From assembly GCA_038106145.1 (NCBI GenBank), contig JAYODD010000007.1, forward strand, positions 81,230 to 145,229: a DNA stretch of 64,000 bases. The letters run 5' to 3'. Made by a program: the position numbers and the translations under genes. Shown piece by piece: positions 1 to 7,870 of this stretch. The notes below the pieces were generated by a model. It was not told the DNA's origin and searched no databases. It saw only the letters and a program-made list of their open reading frames with translations. The stretch comes from JBFJKD01 sp038106145 (GTDB lineage Bacteria; Pseudomonadota; Gammaproteobacteria; Pseudomonadales; Porticoccaceae). How positions within the stretch are numbered: position 1 is the stretch's first letter; every line of letters begins with the position of its first letter.

Positions 1-93
1 GCCCTTAAACTTGTCTTTTTGCTGCGCAGCTTCTGGCTGGACAGCAAAAATTTGGCGTCGGTCTGGGGCGACTGCCTGTACCGCCCGAAAGCC

Positions 94-116
94 GCCGCCC
101 CGGCAACAGGGGCGGC
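94..116 (-). terminator. Hairpin downstream of rpoD, possible weak terminator
   Basis: An 8-bp perfect GC stem (GCCGCCCC with GGGGCGGC) and a 7-nt loop lie about 80 bp past the rpoD stop. On the minus strand the hairpin is followed only by a short CTTTC stretch, so it is a weak intrinsic terminator at best. The complement of 117-122 reads TATAAT on the minus strand, so a promoter for a minus-strand gene beyond the left edge is an alternative. Confidence 0.35.
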
Positions 117-156
117 ATTATAAAAGGCTTCGTGGTGACCGGCCAGTGACCTTTGC

Positions 157-210
157 TTGTCTGTCGGAAAAGGTTTATCTGTCGAGAAAGGCTTATTCGT
201 CGAGAAAGCT
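157..210 (-). repeat. Three tandem 18-bp imperfect repeats spanning the rpoD 3' end
   Basis: Read on the minus strand, 210-193 encodes the last residues of RpoD and its stop (S-F-L-D-E-stop). Two further copies of the same 18-bp unit follow at 192-175 and 174-157. The middle copy differs at few positions and ends in its own TAA; the third ends in CAA. This looks like local slippage or duplication of the gene end. Confidence 0.7.
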
Positions 211-2055
211 ACGCATATGGTCGGAGCGGCTGGGGTGGCGCAGTTTGCGCAGTGCCTTGGCTTCGATCTGGCGAATACGCTCGCGGGTGACGTCAAACTG
301 TTTGCCCACTTCTTCCAGAGTATGGTCGGTGTTCATGTCGATGCCGAAGCGCATGCGCAGCACCTTGGCTTCCCGCGCGGTGAGGCCGTTGAGCACTTCA
401 CGAGTGGCCTCGGTCAGGCTTTCCTGGGTGGCAGCGTTGACCGGGGAGTCGGCGTTGACGTCCTCGATAAAGTCCCCCAAATGGGAGTCTTCGTCGTCGC
501 CGATCGGCGTTTCCATGGAAATCGGTTCCTTGGCGATTTTCAGAACCTTACGAATTTTGTCCTCTGGTAACTCCATGCGCACGCCCAATTCTTCAGGGGT
601 GGGTTCGCGACCCATTTCCTGCACCATCTGCCGGGAGATGCGGTTAAGTTTATTGATGGTCTCGATCATGTGCACCGGAATACGAATGGTGCGCGCCTGG
701 TCCGCGATGGAACGGGTGATGGCCTGGCGAATCCACCAGGTAGCGTAGGTGGAGAATTTGTAACCGCGCCGATATTCAAACTTGTCCACGGCCTTCATCA
801 GGCCGATATTGCCTTCCTGAATAAGATCGAGGAATTGCAGGCCGCGGTTGGTGTATTTTTTGGCGATGGAGATCACCAGGCGCAGGTTGGCCTCGACCAT
901 TTCTTTTTTCGCGCGGCGGGCCTTGGCTTCGCCGATGGACATGCGCCGGTTGATATCCTTGATCTGGGTGACGGTCAGGCTGCACTCTTCTTCAATAACT
1001 TGCAGTTTTTGCTGGTGGCGCTGCACGTCTTCCTGGATCAGTTTGATCTGTCCGGCATAGGGCTTTTTACGGCGCGCCAGATTGCTGATCCATTTGTCGT
1101 TACTTTCGTTGCCGGGGAAGCTTTCGATAAAGTCCTGGCGCGGCATTTTCGCCTGGCGTACACACAGCGCCATAATCGCCCGCTCCTGCACGCGGATTTT
1201 GTCCAGAGCACGACGCACATCGGCGATCAGTGGGTCGAACTGGCGCGGCGGCAATTTCAGATATTTGAACAGCAGGCCGAGTTCTTGCAGGTTCTTCTGC
1301 GTGGTTTTGTGGTTGCGGCCCTGGCGGGCCAATGAGCGTTTGGTTTTTTCATTCTGTTTGCGTATGGCATCAAAACGGCGCACGGCCTCTTCGACGTCGA
1401 GGCCGCCATCGTTATCGCTACTCGAATCGTCGTCGCTATCGTCGTCGCTATCGTCGTCGTCATCGTCCGTGTTTTTCTTTTCGTTTTCCTGAAGATTTTT
1501 CAGGATGCTCTGTTCGAGGGCGGACGGTACGTTTTCGACCGGGTTGAGGTAGCCGGAAATAATATCTGAGAGGTTGCGTTCGCCGGTGGCCACCAGATCG
1601 TATTCGGCCAGAATCTGATCAACCGCCGTGGGCCATTCGGAGAGGGCGGACATGATTTCGCGAATGCCTTCCTCGATGCGTTTGGCGATGGCGATCTCGC
1701 CCTCCCGGGTCAGCAGTTCCACGGAGCCCATTTCACGCATATACATGCGCACCGGGTCGGTGGTGCGATGCTGTTCGGTTTCCACGGCGGCGAGGGCCGC
1801 GGCCGCTTCGGCAGCGGCAATCTCATCGGCGGTATTATCGCCGCTGGTAATTAACAGGGTATCGGCATCGGGCGCGGTCTCAAAGACGCTAATCCCCATG
1901 TCGTTGATCATTTGAATGATGTCTTCGACCTGATCCGGGTCGGAAATGTCCTCCGGCAGGTGATCGTTCACTTCGGCGTAGGTCAGAAACCCCTGTTCGC
2001 GGCCTTTGGTAATTAGTTCCTTGATCCGCGACTGTTGCTGGGTGGCATCGCTCAT
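193..2055 (-). CDS. rpoD: RNA polymerase primary sigma factor RpoD (sigma-70)
   Basis: Housekeeping sigma factor that directs core RNA polymerase to -10/-35 promoters. The 620-residue protein has the usual order: N-terminal region 1.1, regions 1.2-2 with a long non-conserved insert, then 2.1-2.4 (YKFSTYATWWIRQAI), region 3 and region 4 (VTRERIRQIEAKALRKLR). An Asp/Ser-rich run at about residues 195-220 lies in the non-conserved region and is encoded by short repeats. The ATG at 2055 (MSDATQQQSR) is chosen over an upstream TTG because it gives the family N-terminus. Last gene of the rpsU-yqeY-dnaG-rpoD cluster, with its own promoter candidate upstream. Confidence 0.97.
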   Translation of the reverse strand: MSDATQQQSRIKELITKGREQGFLTYAEVNDHLPEDISDPDQVEDIIQMINDMGISVFETAPDADTLLITSGDNTADEIAAAEAAAALAAVETEQHRTTDPVRMYMREMGSVELLTREGEIAIAKRIEEGIREIMSALSEWPTAVDQILAEYDLVATGERNLSDIISGYLNPVENVPSALEQSILKNLQENEKKNTDDDDDDSDDDSDDDSSSDNDGGLDVEEAVRRFDAIRKQNEKTKRSLARQGRNHKTTQKNLQELGLLFKYLKLPPRQFDPLIADVRRALDKIRVQERAIMALCVRQAKMPRQDFIESFPGNESNDKWISNLARRKKPYAGQIKLIQEDVQRHQQKLQVIEEECSLTVTQIKDINRRMSIGEAKARRAKKEMVEANLRLVISIAKKYTNRGLQFLDLIQEGNIGLMKAVDKFEYRRGYKFSTYATWWIRQAITRSIADQARTIRIPVHMIETINKLNRISRQMVQEMGREPTPEELGVRMELPEDKIRKVLKIAKEPISMETPIGDDEDSHLGDFIEDVNADSPVNAATQESLTEATREVLNGLTAREAKVLRMRFGIDMNTDHTLEEVGKQFDVTRERIRQIEAKALRKLRHPSRSDHMRSFLDE

Positions 2056-2108
2056 AGAAATCTCATCGTCTGGGTGAGGCTGGGTGAGGGCGCGCAAATA
2101 AGCGCGCG

Positions 2109-2137
2109 ATTATAGCGGATAAATGGGGGCTTGTCCC
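2109..2137 (-). promoter_or_regulatory. Sigma-70-type promoter for rpoD
   Basis: On the minus strand GGGACA (complement of 2132-2137) is followed after exactly 17 bp by a perfect TATAAT (complement of 2109-2114). It lies in the short dnaG-rpoD gap, 54 bp before the rpoD ATG, and would allow rpoD to be expressed apart from the upstream operon promoter. The -35 matches the consensus at four of six positions. Confidence 0.55.
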
Positions 2138-2157
2138 AGTAATGCAAGCATCTGCCG

Positions 2158-4122
2158 CTATCCGGTTGTCTCCTGGCCGTTATTGGCGAGAAGTTGTTTT
2201 ATTTTGAGTATCGATTCATGTTGTGGTTCACCTTCGGACAGCTGGTGCCAGATAGCGAAGGCCAGTTTGCGGTCTTCCGCGTCGAGGGTACCCTTGTCCA
2301 GCAGATGTTGCAGCTGCGCTTCCGGAGGCTGTGCGCTTCGCGCATCGCGGGTCAGGCGCGCGAGAATATCGGAAAGTTCGCGGCGCCTGTCTTCCGCGGT
2401 TCTATCCGGAGCCTGTGCCAGGTCGGTGGCGGCGATATGTGCCAGTAACTCCCCCTGTTCCTGACCATAGACGCCGCGCCAGTAACCGAGAATATGGTTC
2501 AGGGTATACTCGGGGTTATCGCGCAACAGCTCCACCAGGGCCGTCAGCATGGACATGCCTTCCAGCTCCAGCGGGCGCAACGGTTCGATATCGTCCACGC
2601 TGGGGAGCAGGGCGGGTTCGTGGACCAGTATCGCAATCAGGCGTTGCACCGGTGGCAGTTTTACCCGTTTGGCAAGGGGTCGAAACGGTGCCGACAGGGA
2701 CGGCCGACGCCTTTTGGCTCTAACCTGATAGGGTGGTTGCACGTCCACGTATTCCGGCATGTCGCCGTCATCCGGTGGAGTGCTGTGCCAGTGTTCGTCC
2801 TCCCAGGCCGGTGGCGGGGGTTCCGGCGGCGCCATAATGGCGTCCAGGGCTTCGGGCTCCATGCCGGTGCGTGCGGCGAGCTGTTTAATCAGCAGCTGCC
2901 GAAAAACGCCATTGGGCAGACGCTGGATCAGCGGCGCGGCCAGCGTACTGAGGCGCGCACGATCGTCGGGCGTTTGCAGGTTGAGTCCAGTGCTCACCGA
3001 TGCGAACAGGAATTCCGACAATGGCGCGGCGCCCTCTACCAGGGCGAGAAATGCTTCCCGCCCGACCTTGCGGATCACGGAATCGGGATCCTCGCCCTCG
3101 TCGAGAAACAGGAATTTTGCGCTGCGCCCGTCTTGCATAATGGGGAGCACGGTATCGAGGGCGCGCACCGCCGCCTTGCGGCCAGCGTCGTCGCCGTCGA
3201 AACAAAATACCACTTCGCTGCTGTAACGGAACAGTTTGTCGAGTTGCTCGACGGTCGCCGCGGTGCCCAGGGTGGCCACGGCGTTGTGCACGCCGTGCTG
3301 GGCGAGGGCAACCACGTCCATATAACCCTCCACCAGCAGCAGTTTGGGGATTTCCCGCAGGCTGCGGTGGGCCTCGTACAGGCCGTAGAGTTCGCGGCCC
3401 TTGTGAAACAACGGCGTCTCCGGCGAGTTGAGGTATTTGGGTTTATCGTCCCCCAGTACCCGACCACCGAAGCCGATGGTGCGCCCTCGGGTATCGCGAA
3501 TCGGGAACATGATGCGTTGCCGGAAACGGTCATAGAGGCGATGGTTTTCTTCTTTTTCCGCCAGCAGGCCCGCTTCTTTAAGCAGCGCTACGCGACTGTC
3601 GCCGCCGCCCAGGGCGAGCAGTAAATTGTCCCAGCCGGGTGGAGCGTAGCCGAGACCGAAGCGTTGCGCGATTTCCCCGGACAGACCCCGTTGCTTGAGG
3701 TAGTCGATACAGGTTCTGGCCGCCGGGTGCTGGCGCAATTGCTGGCGGTAGTAGTGATCGGCCTGCTCGAGTATCTGATACAGCAGCTTGCGGTGCTGGT
3801 CTCGGCCGTCGTCGCGGGCGGTGGTTTTGGGTACCTGCATACCCACGCGATGGGACAGCGACTCGATCGCCTGGGGAAAGCCAATACGGTCGTAATCCAT
3901 GATGAAGCCGATGGCATTGCCGCCGGCGCCGCAACCAAAACAGTAGAAGAACTGTTTGTCCGGGCTTACCGAGAAAGAGGGGGTCTTTTCGTCGTGGAAC
4001 GGGCAGCGCGCCGAATAATTTTTGCCGGATTTGCGCAGGTCCAGCCGTGCGCCGATGATATCGACGATATCCACTCGGTCCAACAGGTCGTCGATAAAGG
4101 CTTGCGGGATGCGTTCAGCCAT
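2158..4122 (-). CDS. dnaG: DNA primase DnaG
   Basis: Synthesises RNA primers for lagging-strand replication. The 654-residue product has an N-terminal CHC2 zinc-binding domain (CPFHDEKTPSF, then FYCFGCGAGG), the RNA polymerase core with TOPRIM motifs (LLVEGYMDV at mid-protein, FCFDGDDAG acidic residues) and a C-terminal helicase-binding region. The ATG at 4122 (MAERIPQAFIDDLL) matches family starts; an in-frame TTG six codons upstream is unlikely. No strong Shine-Dalgarno is visible, in keeping with a low-abundance protein. It lies between yqeY and rpoD, with a hairpin in the yqeY-dnaG gap. Confidence 0.97.
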   Translation of the reverse strand: MAERIPQAFIDDLLDRVDIVDIIGARLDLRKSGKNYSARCPFHDEKTPSFSVSPDKQFFYCFGCGAGGNAIGFIMDYDRIGFPQAIESLSHRVGMQVPKTTARDDGRDQHRKLLYQILEQADHYYRQQLRQHPAARTCIDYLKQRGLSGEIAQRFGLGYAPPGWDNLLLALGGGDSRVALLKEAGLLAEKEENHRLYDRFRQRIMFPIRDTRGRTIGFGGRVLGDDKPKYLNSPETPLFHKGRELYGLYEAHRSLREIPKLLLVEGYMDVVALAQHGVHNAVATLGTAATVEQLDKLFRYSSEVVFCFDGDDAGRKAAVRALDTVLPIMQDGRSAKFLFLDEGEDPDSVIRKVGREAFLALVEGAAPLSEFLFASVSTGLNLQTPDDRARLSTLAAPLIQRLPNGVFRQLLIKQLAARTGMEPEALDAIMAPPEPPPPAWEDEHWHSTPPDDGDMPEYVDVQPPYQVRAKRRRPSLSAPFRPLAKRVKLPPVQRLIAILVHEPALLPSVDDIEPLRPLELEGMSMLTALVELLRDNPEYTLNHILGYWRGVYGQEQGELLAHIAATDLAQAPDRTAEDRRRELSDILARLTRDARSAQPPEAQLQHLLDKGTLDAEDRKLAFAIWHQLSEGEPQHESILKIKQLLANNGQETTG

Positions 4123-4219
4123 GCGGGGCTCGCGGTCCAAACTTACGGAAAGATACGGAGTATTGAAGCACGCCGTGGGTGCAATGTTTAGTCTCTTTGA
4201 AGAAGTTTAGTCTAATCGC

Positions 4220-4242
4220 AAAAGATTGGCCGTCGTACGGCC
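4220..4242 (-). terminator. Hairpin with short U-run between yqeY and dnaG, possible attenuator
   Basis: The minus strand reads GGCCGT-ACG-ACGGCC followed by AATCTTTT. In E. coli a terminator between rpsU and dnaG lowers primase expression relative to S21. This 6-bp stem with a short T-run sits at the equivalent place, after yqeY and about 100 bp before dnaG. The U-run is short, so partial termination is the most that can be inferred. A 9-bp direct repeat (GTTTAGTCT) lies just downstream at about 4187-4213. Confidence 0.4.
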
Positions 4243-4253
4243 GCAGTGTCGGC

Positions 4254-4709
4254 TCAGCCGGCGAGGAGGGCCTTGATGCGCTGGCTGACCGCACCCATAT
4301 CAGCGCGACCCTGCACCTGGGGTTTGAGAATGGCCATAACCTTGCCCATGTCGCGCACGGATGCGGCGCCACTGGTGGCGATGGCCTGGCTGATCAGGGT
4401 GTCCAGCTCCGTGGCGGAGAGGGCGGCGGGCAGGAATTCGGCGATCAGGTCGAGTTCGAACTGTTCCTGGGCCGCCAGCTCGGGGCGTCCGGCCTGTGCA
4501 AATTGTTGCATGGCGTCCCGGCGTTGTTTGCTCATCTTGTCGAGAATCGCAAGAATGCGCGCGTCGTCGACGACGCAGCGCTCGTCGACTTCGATGCGCT
4601 GAATGTCCGCCAGAATAAGACGAATAGCGCCGAGTCGGTCTTTATCCCTGGCGCGCATCGCCTCTTTCATGGCATCGTTGAGGCGGGTTTTAAGGGGACT
4701 GCCGTTCAT
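4254..4709 (-). CDS. yqeY: GatB/YqeY domain protein
   Basis: A 151-residue stand-alone YqeY protein, homologous to the C-terminal tail of GatB in the tRNA amidotransferase and thought to bind tRNA; its exact function is not established. It begins MNGSPLKTRLNDAMKEAM at the ATG at 4709, preceded by a GAGA-type ribosome site; an upstream in-frame extension is not family-like. It sits between rpsU and dnaG, where this family is found in many gammaproteobacteria, so co-transcription with rpsU is expected. Confidence 0.9.
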   Translation of the reverse strand: MNGSPLKTRLNDAMKEAMRARDKDRLGAIRLILADIQRIEVDERCVVDDARILAILDKMSKQRRDAMQQFAQAGRPELAAQEQFELDLIAEFLPAALSATELDTLISQAIATSGAASVRDMGKVMAILKPQVQGRADMGAVSQRIKALLAG

Positions 4710-4829
4710 GGCGGGTTTCTCTGAGTCGGAAAAAACCACATGCCACCACCGCCAACGGTGTTACCAGCGCGGATCGGCGCGGGGTAACACAGCGGCTATG
4801 GTCGGCGGCGAAACGATCCGCACTCCCGG

Positions 4830-5045
4830 TCAATACAGACGGACAAATTTACGGGTTTCGCGCTGTACTTTTTTGGCGTGACGCTTAACGGCTGCTGCGG
4901 CCTTGCGCTTGCGGCTCCAGGTGGGCTTTTCGTAAAACTCGCGGCGGCGCACCTCGGCGAGAACGCCTGCTTTTTCGCAGGAACGCTTGAAGCGGCGCAG
5001 TGCAATATCAAATGGCTCATTTTCTTTTAAGCGTACTGAAGGCAT
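4830..5045 (-). CDS. rpsU: 30S ribosomal protein S21
   Basis: Small-subunit protein near the anti-Shine-Dalgarno end of 16S rRNA. The 71 residues (MPSVRLKENEPFDIALRRFK to the Arg/Lys-rich end) match S21 along the full length. The ATG at 5045 has a GAGG site 5-6 nt upstream. First gene of the macromolecular synthesis operon, with a good promoter at 5112-5140, divergent from tsaD. Confidence 0.97.
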   Translation of the reverse strand: MPSVRLKENEPFDIALRRFKRSCEKAGVLAEVRRREFYEKPTWSRKRKAAAAVKRHAKKVQRETRKFVRLY

Positions 5046-5111
5046 GAATCCTCTATCCCGTTGGGTGGTTAAAATCCGGCGTCCCACTGACAGCCGGTCT
5101 CAGGGTCGCGT

Positions 5112-5140
5112 ATTCTAAACGCGCTCAGGCCCAGTTGCAA
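5112..5140 (-). promoter_or_regulatory. Sigma-70 promoter of the rpsU operon
   Basis: On the minus strand TTGCAA (5135-5140) and TAGAAT (complement of 5112-5117) are separated by exactly 17 bp. It lies about 67 bp upstream of the rpsU ATG in the tsaD-rpsU divergent spacer. Both hexamers match the consensus at five of six positions. No clear promoter for tsaD could be picked out on the opposite strand. Confidence 0.65.
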
Positions 5141-5264
5141 AAGATTTTTACCCGTTGGGAGATGGATAACTCGCTGAAATTGGGGTGGTTTTAACCCGTT
5201 AACACCCTTATCATCGCACCCTGCGTCAGTTCTTCACCCGTTCTCCCACCAATCTGGACACGAA

Positions 5265-6290
5265 ATGCGCGTTTTAGGCATCGAAACATCCTGCGATGAA
5301 ACCGGGGTAGCCGTTTACGACCACCAGCGCGGATTGCTGGCGGATGCATTGTACAGCCAGGTCGGTATTCATGCCGATTACGGTGGCGTGGTGCCGGAGC
5401 TCGCCTCCCGCGACCATGTGCGCAAATTGCTGCCGATGATCCGCAAAGTAATGGCGGAGTCGGGCTCCCGTCCAGCGGATATTGACGGTGTTGGCTATAC
5501 CGCAGGCCCCGGTCTGGTGGGCGCGCTGATGGTAGGCGCCGCCCTGGGCCGTTCTCTCGCCTACGCCTGGGGTGTGCCGGCGGTGGGGGTTCATCATATG
5601 GAGGGGCATTTGTTGGCGCCGATGCTGGAGGACAATCCGCCGCAATTTCCATTTGTCGCCCAACTGGTCAAAGTCGCCGGGATTGGAGAGTATCAAATTC
5701 TAGGGGAGTCCCTGGACGATGCCGCGGGGGAAGCGTTCGATAAGGCCGCCAAGATGCTCGACCTGGATTATCCCGGCGGGCCCCAGATTGCGCGGCTGGC
5801 CGAGGGTGGCGACGCAACGCGGTTTCGATTTCCGCGTCCGATGACGGATCGCCCCGGGCTGGATTTCAGTTTTTCCGGATTAAAAACTTATACCCTGAAC
5901 ACCATTGCGGCTCACAAGGGCGACGGCGTACTGCCGGACGAACAGACCATGGCCGATATTGCCAGCGCCTTTCAGGAAGCGGTGGTGGATACCCTGGCGA
6001 TTAAATGCCGTCGCGCGGTGCAGGAAACGGGCTTGCACACCCTGGTGGTTGCCGGTGGCGTGTCGGCCAATTTGCGCTTGCGGGAGCGCCTGGAAGGGGA
6101 ACTAGCGAAGCTTGGCGCGCAGGCTTATTATGCGCGACTGCGTTTCTGTACCGATAATGGCGCGATGATCGCCTACGCCGGCTGCCAGCGACTGCTGGCC
6201 GGCCAGGCCGATGACCTGACCATTCGCGCAGTGCCCCGCTGGCCCCTGGATACCCTGTCCGCGCTGCGCGAGCGGGGACCTGGGTTGTAG
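5265..6290 (+). CDS. tsaD: tRNA t6A37 threonylcarbamoyltransferase TsaD
   Basis: Transfers the threonylcarbamoyl group from TC-AMP to A37 of ANN-decoding tRNAs, working with TsaB, TsaE and TsaC. The 341-residue ASKHA-fold protein starts MRVLGIETSCDETGVAVYD. It has the metal-binding histidines in HHMEGHLLAP, the GLKTYTLN segment and the nucleotide-binding VVAGGVSANLRLRERL. Divergent from rpsU, as in E. coli. Its partner tsaE lies in the same window at 39540. folB follows after about 50 bp, without the plsY gene found there in some relatives. Confidence 0.97.
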   Translation: MRVLGIETSCDETGVAVYDHQRGLLADALYSQVGIHADYGGVVPELASRDHVRKLLPMIRKVMAESGSRPADIDGVGYTAGPGLVGALMVGAALGRSLAYAWGVPAVGVHHMEGHLLAPMLEDNPPQFPFVAQLVKVAGIGEYQILGESLDDAAGEAFDKAAKMLDLDYPGGPQIARLAEGGDATRFRFPRPMTDRPGLDFSFSGLKTYTLNTIAAHKGDGVLPDEQTMADIASAFQEAVVDTLAIKCRRAVQETGLHTLVVAGGVSANLRLRERLEGELAKLGAQAYYARLRFCTDNGAMIAYAGCQRLLAGQADDLTIRAVPRWPLDTLSALRERGPGL

Positions 6291-6342
6291 ACCGGGTTGC
6301 CGCAGCGGTGGGCGCATTTACGGGTAACCCGCAGGAGTGACG

Positions 6343-6702
6343 ATGGATATTGTGTACATTCGCGATTTGCGCATCGACACCATTATTGGTATCTACGACT
6401 GGGAGCGGGAGGTGCGTCAGACGATCTCCCTGGACCTGGATATGGCCGCCGATATCGCGCGGGCCGCGCAAACCGACGATATTCAATACGCTCTCAACTA
6501 TAAGGCGGTGGCCAAACGCCTGATTGCGTTTGTGGAAGCCAGCGAATACCTGCTGGTGGAGCGCCTCGCCGAAGAGATTGCCGCCATTGTGTTGTCAGAA
6601 TTCGCGGTACCCTGGGTACGCTTGCGCCTCAGCAAGCCGGGCGCGCTGCGCGGCTCCAGGGACGTGGGTATTGTTATCGAACGGGGTGCCTGCCCCCAAT
6701 GA
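6343..6702 (+). CDS. folB: Dihydroneopterin aldolase FolB
   Basis: Converts 7,8-dihydroneopterin to 6-hydroxymethyl-dihydropterin and glycolaldehyde in folate synthesis. The 119-residue protein shows the family pattern: MDIVYIRDLRIDTIIGIYDWER, a central ALNYKAVAK and the C-terminal LRLSKPGALRGSRDVGI. The ATG at 6343 is preceded by CAGGAG at ideal spacing, which decides against the GTG at 6337. Its stop overlaps the folK start by four bases (ATGA), so translational coupling with the next enzyme of the pathway is likely. Confidence 0.95.
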   Translation: MDIVYIRDLRIDTIIGIYDWEREVRQTISLDLDMAADIARAAQTDDIQYALNYKAVAKRLIAFVEASEYLLVERLAEEIAAIVLSEFAVPWVRLRLSKPGALRGSRDVGIVIERGACPQ

Positions 6703-7196
6703 CCCGGGTCTACGTCAGTATCGGCAGCAACATCAACCGCCGACAGCACATAAACGCCTGCCTCGATGCGCTGCACGGACATTTTGCCCCACTGGTGTTA
6801 TCTCCGGTCTACGAAAGCGAATCCGTGGGTTTTGCCGGAGACAATTTTTACAATCTGGTGGCGGGTTTTGCTACGCAGTTATCGGTCGCCGCCCTGGCGC
6901 AAATACTGCGGGATATCGAGGAGGCCAACCAGCGCGACCGCAGCGGGCCGCGCTTTAGCGCGCGCACACTGGATATCGATATTCTCACCTATGGGAATGC
7001 GGTTGGCGTGGTGGATGGCGTGCAATTGCCGCGCCCGGAAATTGTCGACAACGCATTTGTTCTATTACCGCTGGCGGACATCGCGGGCGCGGAGCGTCAT
7101 CCGTTGCTCGGGCAAACCTATGGCCGTCTCTGGCATAGCTACGACCAGACACGGCAGAAACTGTGGACGATACCCTTCTGCTGGCAGCCCCATTAG
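6699..7196 (+). CDS. folK: 6-hydroxymethyl-7,8-dihydropterin pyrophosphokinase FolK
   Basis: Transfers pyrophosphate from ATP to 6-hydroxymethyl-dihydropterin, the FolB product. The 165-residue protein has the HPPK signatures: VYVSIGSNI at the start, the central YESESVGFAGDNFYN, and RSGPRFSARTLDIDIL with the DxD metal-binding pair, followed by LPRPEIVDNAFVLLPL. It overlaps folB by four bases. The next gene (small heat-shock protein) is convergent, with about 100 bp between and no clear terminator. Confidence 0.95.
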   Translation: MTRVYVSIGSNINRRQHINACLDALHGHFAPLVLSPVYESESVGFAGDNFYNLVAGFATQLSVAALAQILRDIEEANQRDRSGPRFSARTLDIDILTYGNAVGVVDGVQLPRPEIVDNAFVLLPLADIAGAERHPLLGQTYGRLWHSYDQTRQKLWTIPFCWQPH

Positions 7197-7304
7197 CATG
7201 TCGCCACGTCGGCCGCGACTGTCGTGGTTACCCTCGGCACACGGCAAACAGCGCGGCGAAAGCAGGACTTTCGCCGCACCAGGGTACTGCAACGGGGTCG
7301 CGCG

Positions 7305-7736
7305 TCAATGCACTTCGATACGCCGTTGCTTGGGTGTGGGCTCCGGAATTTTCGGCGCTTTGACCGACAGTACACCGTCCTTGAACGACGCCGTGATATC
7401 TTCCTCGTGCACGTTGCCGCCCAGGTTGAAACTGCGCAGGTATTTGCCGTAGCGCCGCTCCTGGCGAATAATCTTGCCTTTTTTCTCCTCTTTTTCTTCC
7501 TTGGAGCATTCTGCGGTAATGGTCAATATACCGTCGGTCAGGCTGATATCGACATCTTTTTTGTCGACGCCAGGCAGCTCCGCAGTAATTTCGTAGTGGT
7601 CGTCCAGTTCCTTAATATCCACCCGCGGGGAGAAAAAACTTTTTTCCGCAAGCTCACCCTTTGCCACCGGCGTCCAAAAATCCTCAAACAACCGGTCGAT
7701 ATCGAACAAATTGTTTCTGGGTATAAGATTCATCAT
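7305..7736 (-). CDS. Hsp20/alpha-crystallin family small heat-shock protein
   Basis: ATP-independent chaperone that holds unfolding proteins for refolding by DnaK/ClpB. The 143-residue product has a short N-terminal arm (MMNLIPRNNLFDIDRLFEDF), an alpha-crystallin domain from about residue 38 (PRVDIKELDDHYEITAELPG, then GKYLRSFNL and the closing GVLSVKAPK) and a short tail. Two ATGs are adjacent; 7736 is six bases from a strong AGGAGG and is preferred over 7733. A sigma-32-like promoter lies just upstream. The protein resembles the single Hsp20 of marine gammaproteobacteria more than E. coli IbpA. Confidence 0.93.
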   Translation of the reverse strand: MMNLIPRNNLFDIDRLFEDFWTPVAKGELAEKSFFSPRVDIKELDDHYEITAELPGVDKKDVDISLTDGILTITAECSKEEKEEKKGKIIRQERRYGKYLRSFNLGGNVHEEDITASFKDGVLSVKAPKIPEPTPKQRRIEVH

Positions 7737-7778
7737 GGTTAACCTCCTTGGTTGGGTTACTTTGTGCGTTTGCACTAC
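7737..7778 (-). promoter_or_regulatory. Hsp20 mRNA leader with hairpins over the ribosome site
   Basis: The predicted leader of about 40 nt can form GTGC-AAAC-GCAC, then a second stem in which TAACC pairs with GGTTA, or AACC with GGTT. The second stem takes up part of the AGGAGG ribosome site. Short, weak stems over the Shine-Dalgarno are what RNA thermometers of small heat-shock genes look like. This is inferred from base pairing by eye only. Confidence 0.35.
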
Positions 7779-7781
7779 TCA

Positions 7782-7809
7782 ATTTAGGGGTTGTTGGCCC
7801 TATTTCAAG
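7782..7809 (-). promoter_or_regulatory. Sigma-32 (RpoH) type heat-shock promoter
   Basis: On the minus strand CTTGAAA (complement of 7803-7809) is followed after 12 bp by CCCCTAAAT (complement of 7782-7790). The RpoH consensus is CTTGAA with 13-17 bp to CCCCAT-T, so both elements match closely with a slightly short spacer. The predicted start lies about 40 nt before the hsp20 ATG. No CIRCE element is present. Confidence 0.6.
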
Positions 7810-7870
7810 GGCGACAGAAGGTTTTTGCCTGCGGCGGTTGATACAGGTCAAGGGCCCGCGGGAATAACCG

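Noticed and set aside
11..748. Open frame of 245 codons on the plus strand at the left edge
   Set aside because: It lies antisense over rpoD, has no recognisable domain and has Arg/Ser-rich composition typical of a shadow frame.
2494..3624. Long plus-strand frame (376 codons) over dnaG
   Set aside because: Antisense to a clear primase gene; no family features.
5141..5264. Promoter for tsaD in the divergent spacer
   Set aside because: An inverted GGGTG/CACCC pair and AT-rich stretches are present, but no hexamer pair at 16-18 bp was convincing.
6291..6342. Missing plsY between tsaD and folB as a sign of rearrangement
   Set aside because: plsY position varies among gammaproteobacteria, so its absence here is not evidence of an event.
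7197..7304. Terminator between convergent folK and hsp20
   Set aside because: No stem with a following T-run could be found on either strand.
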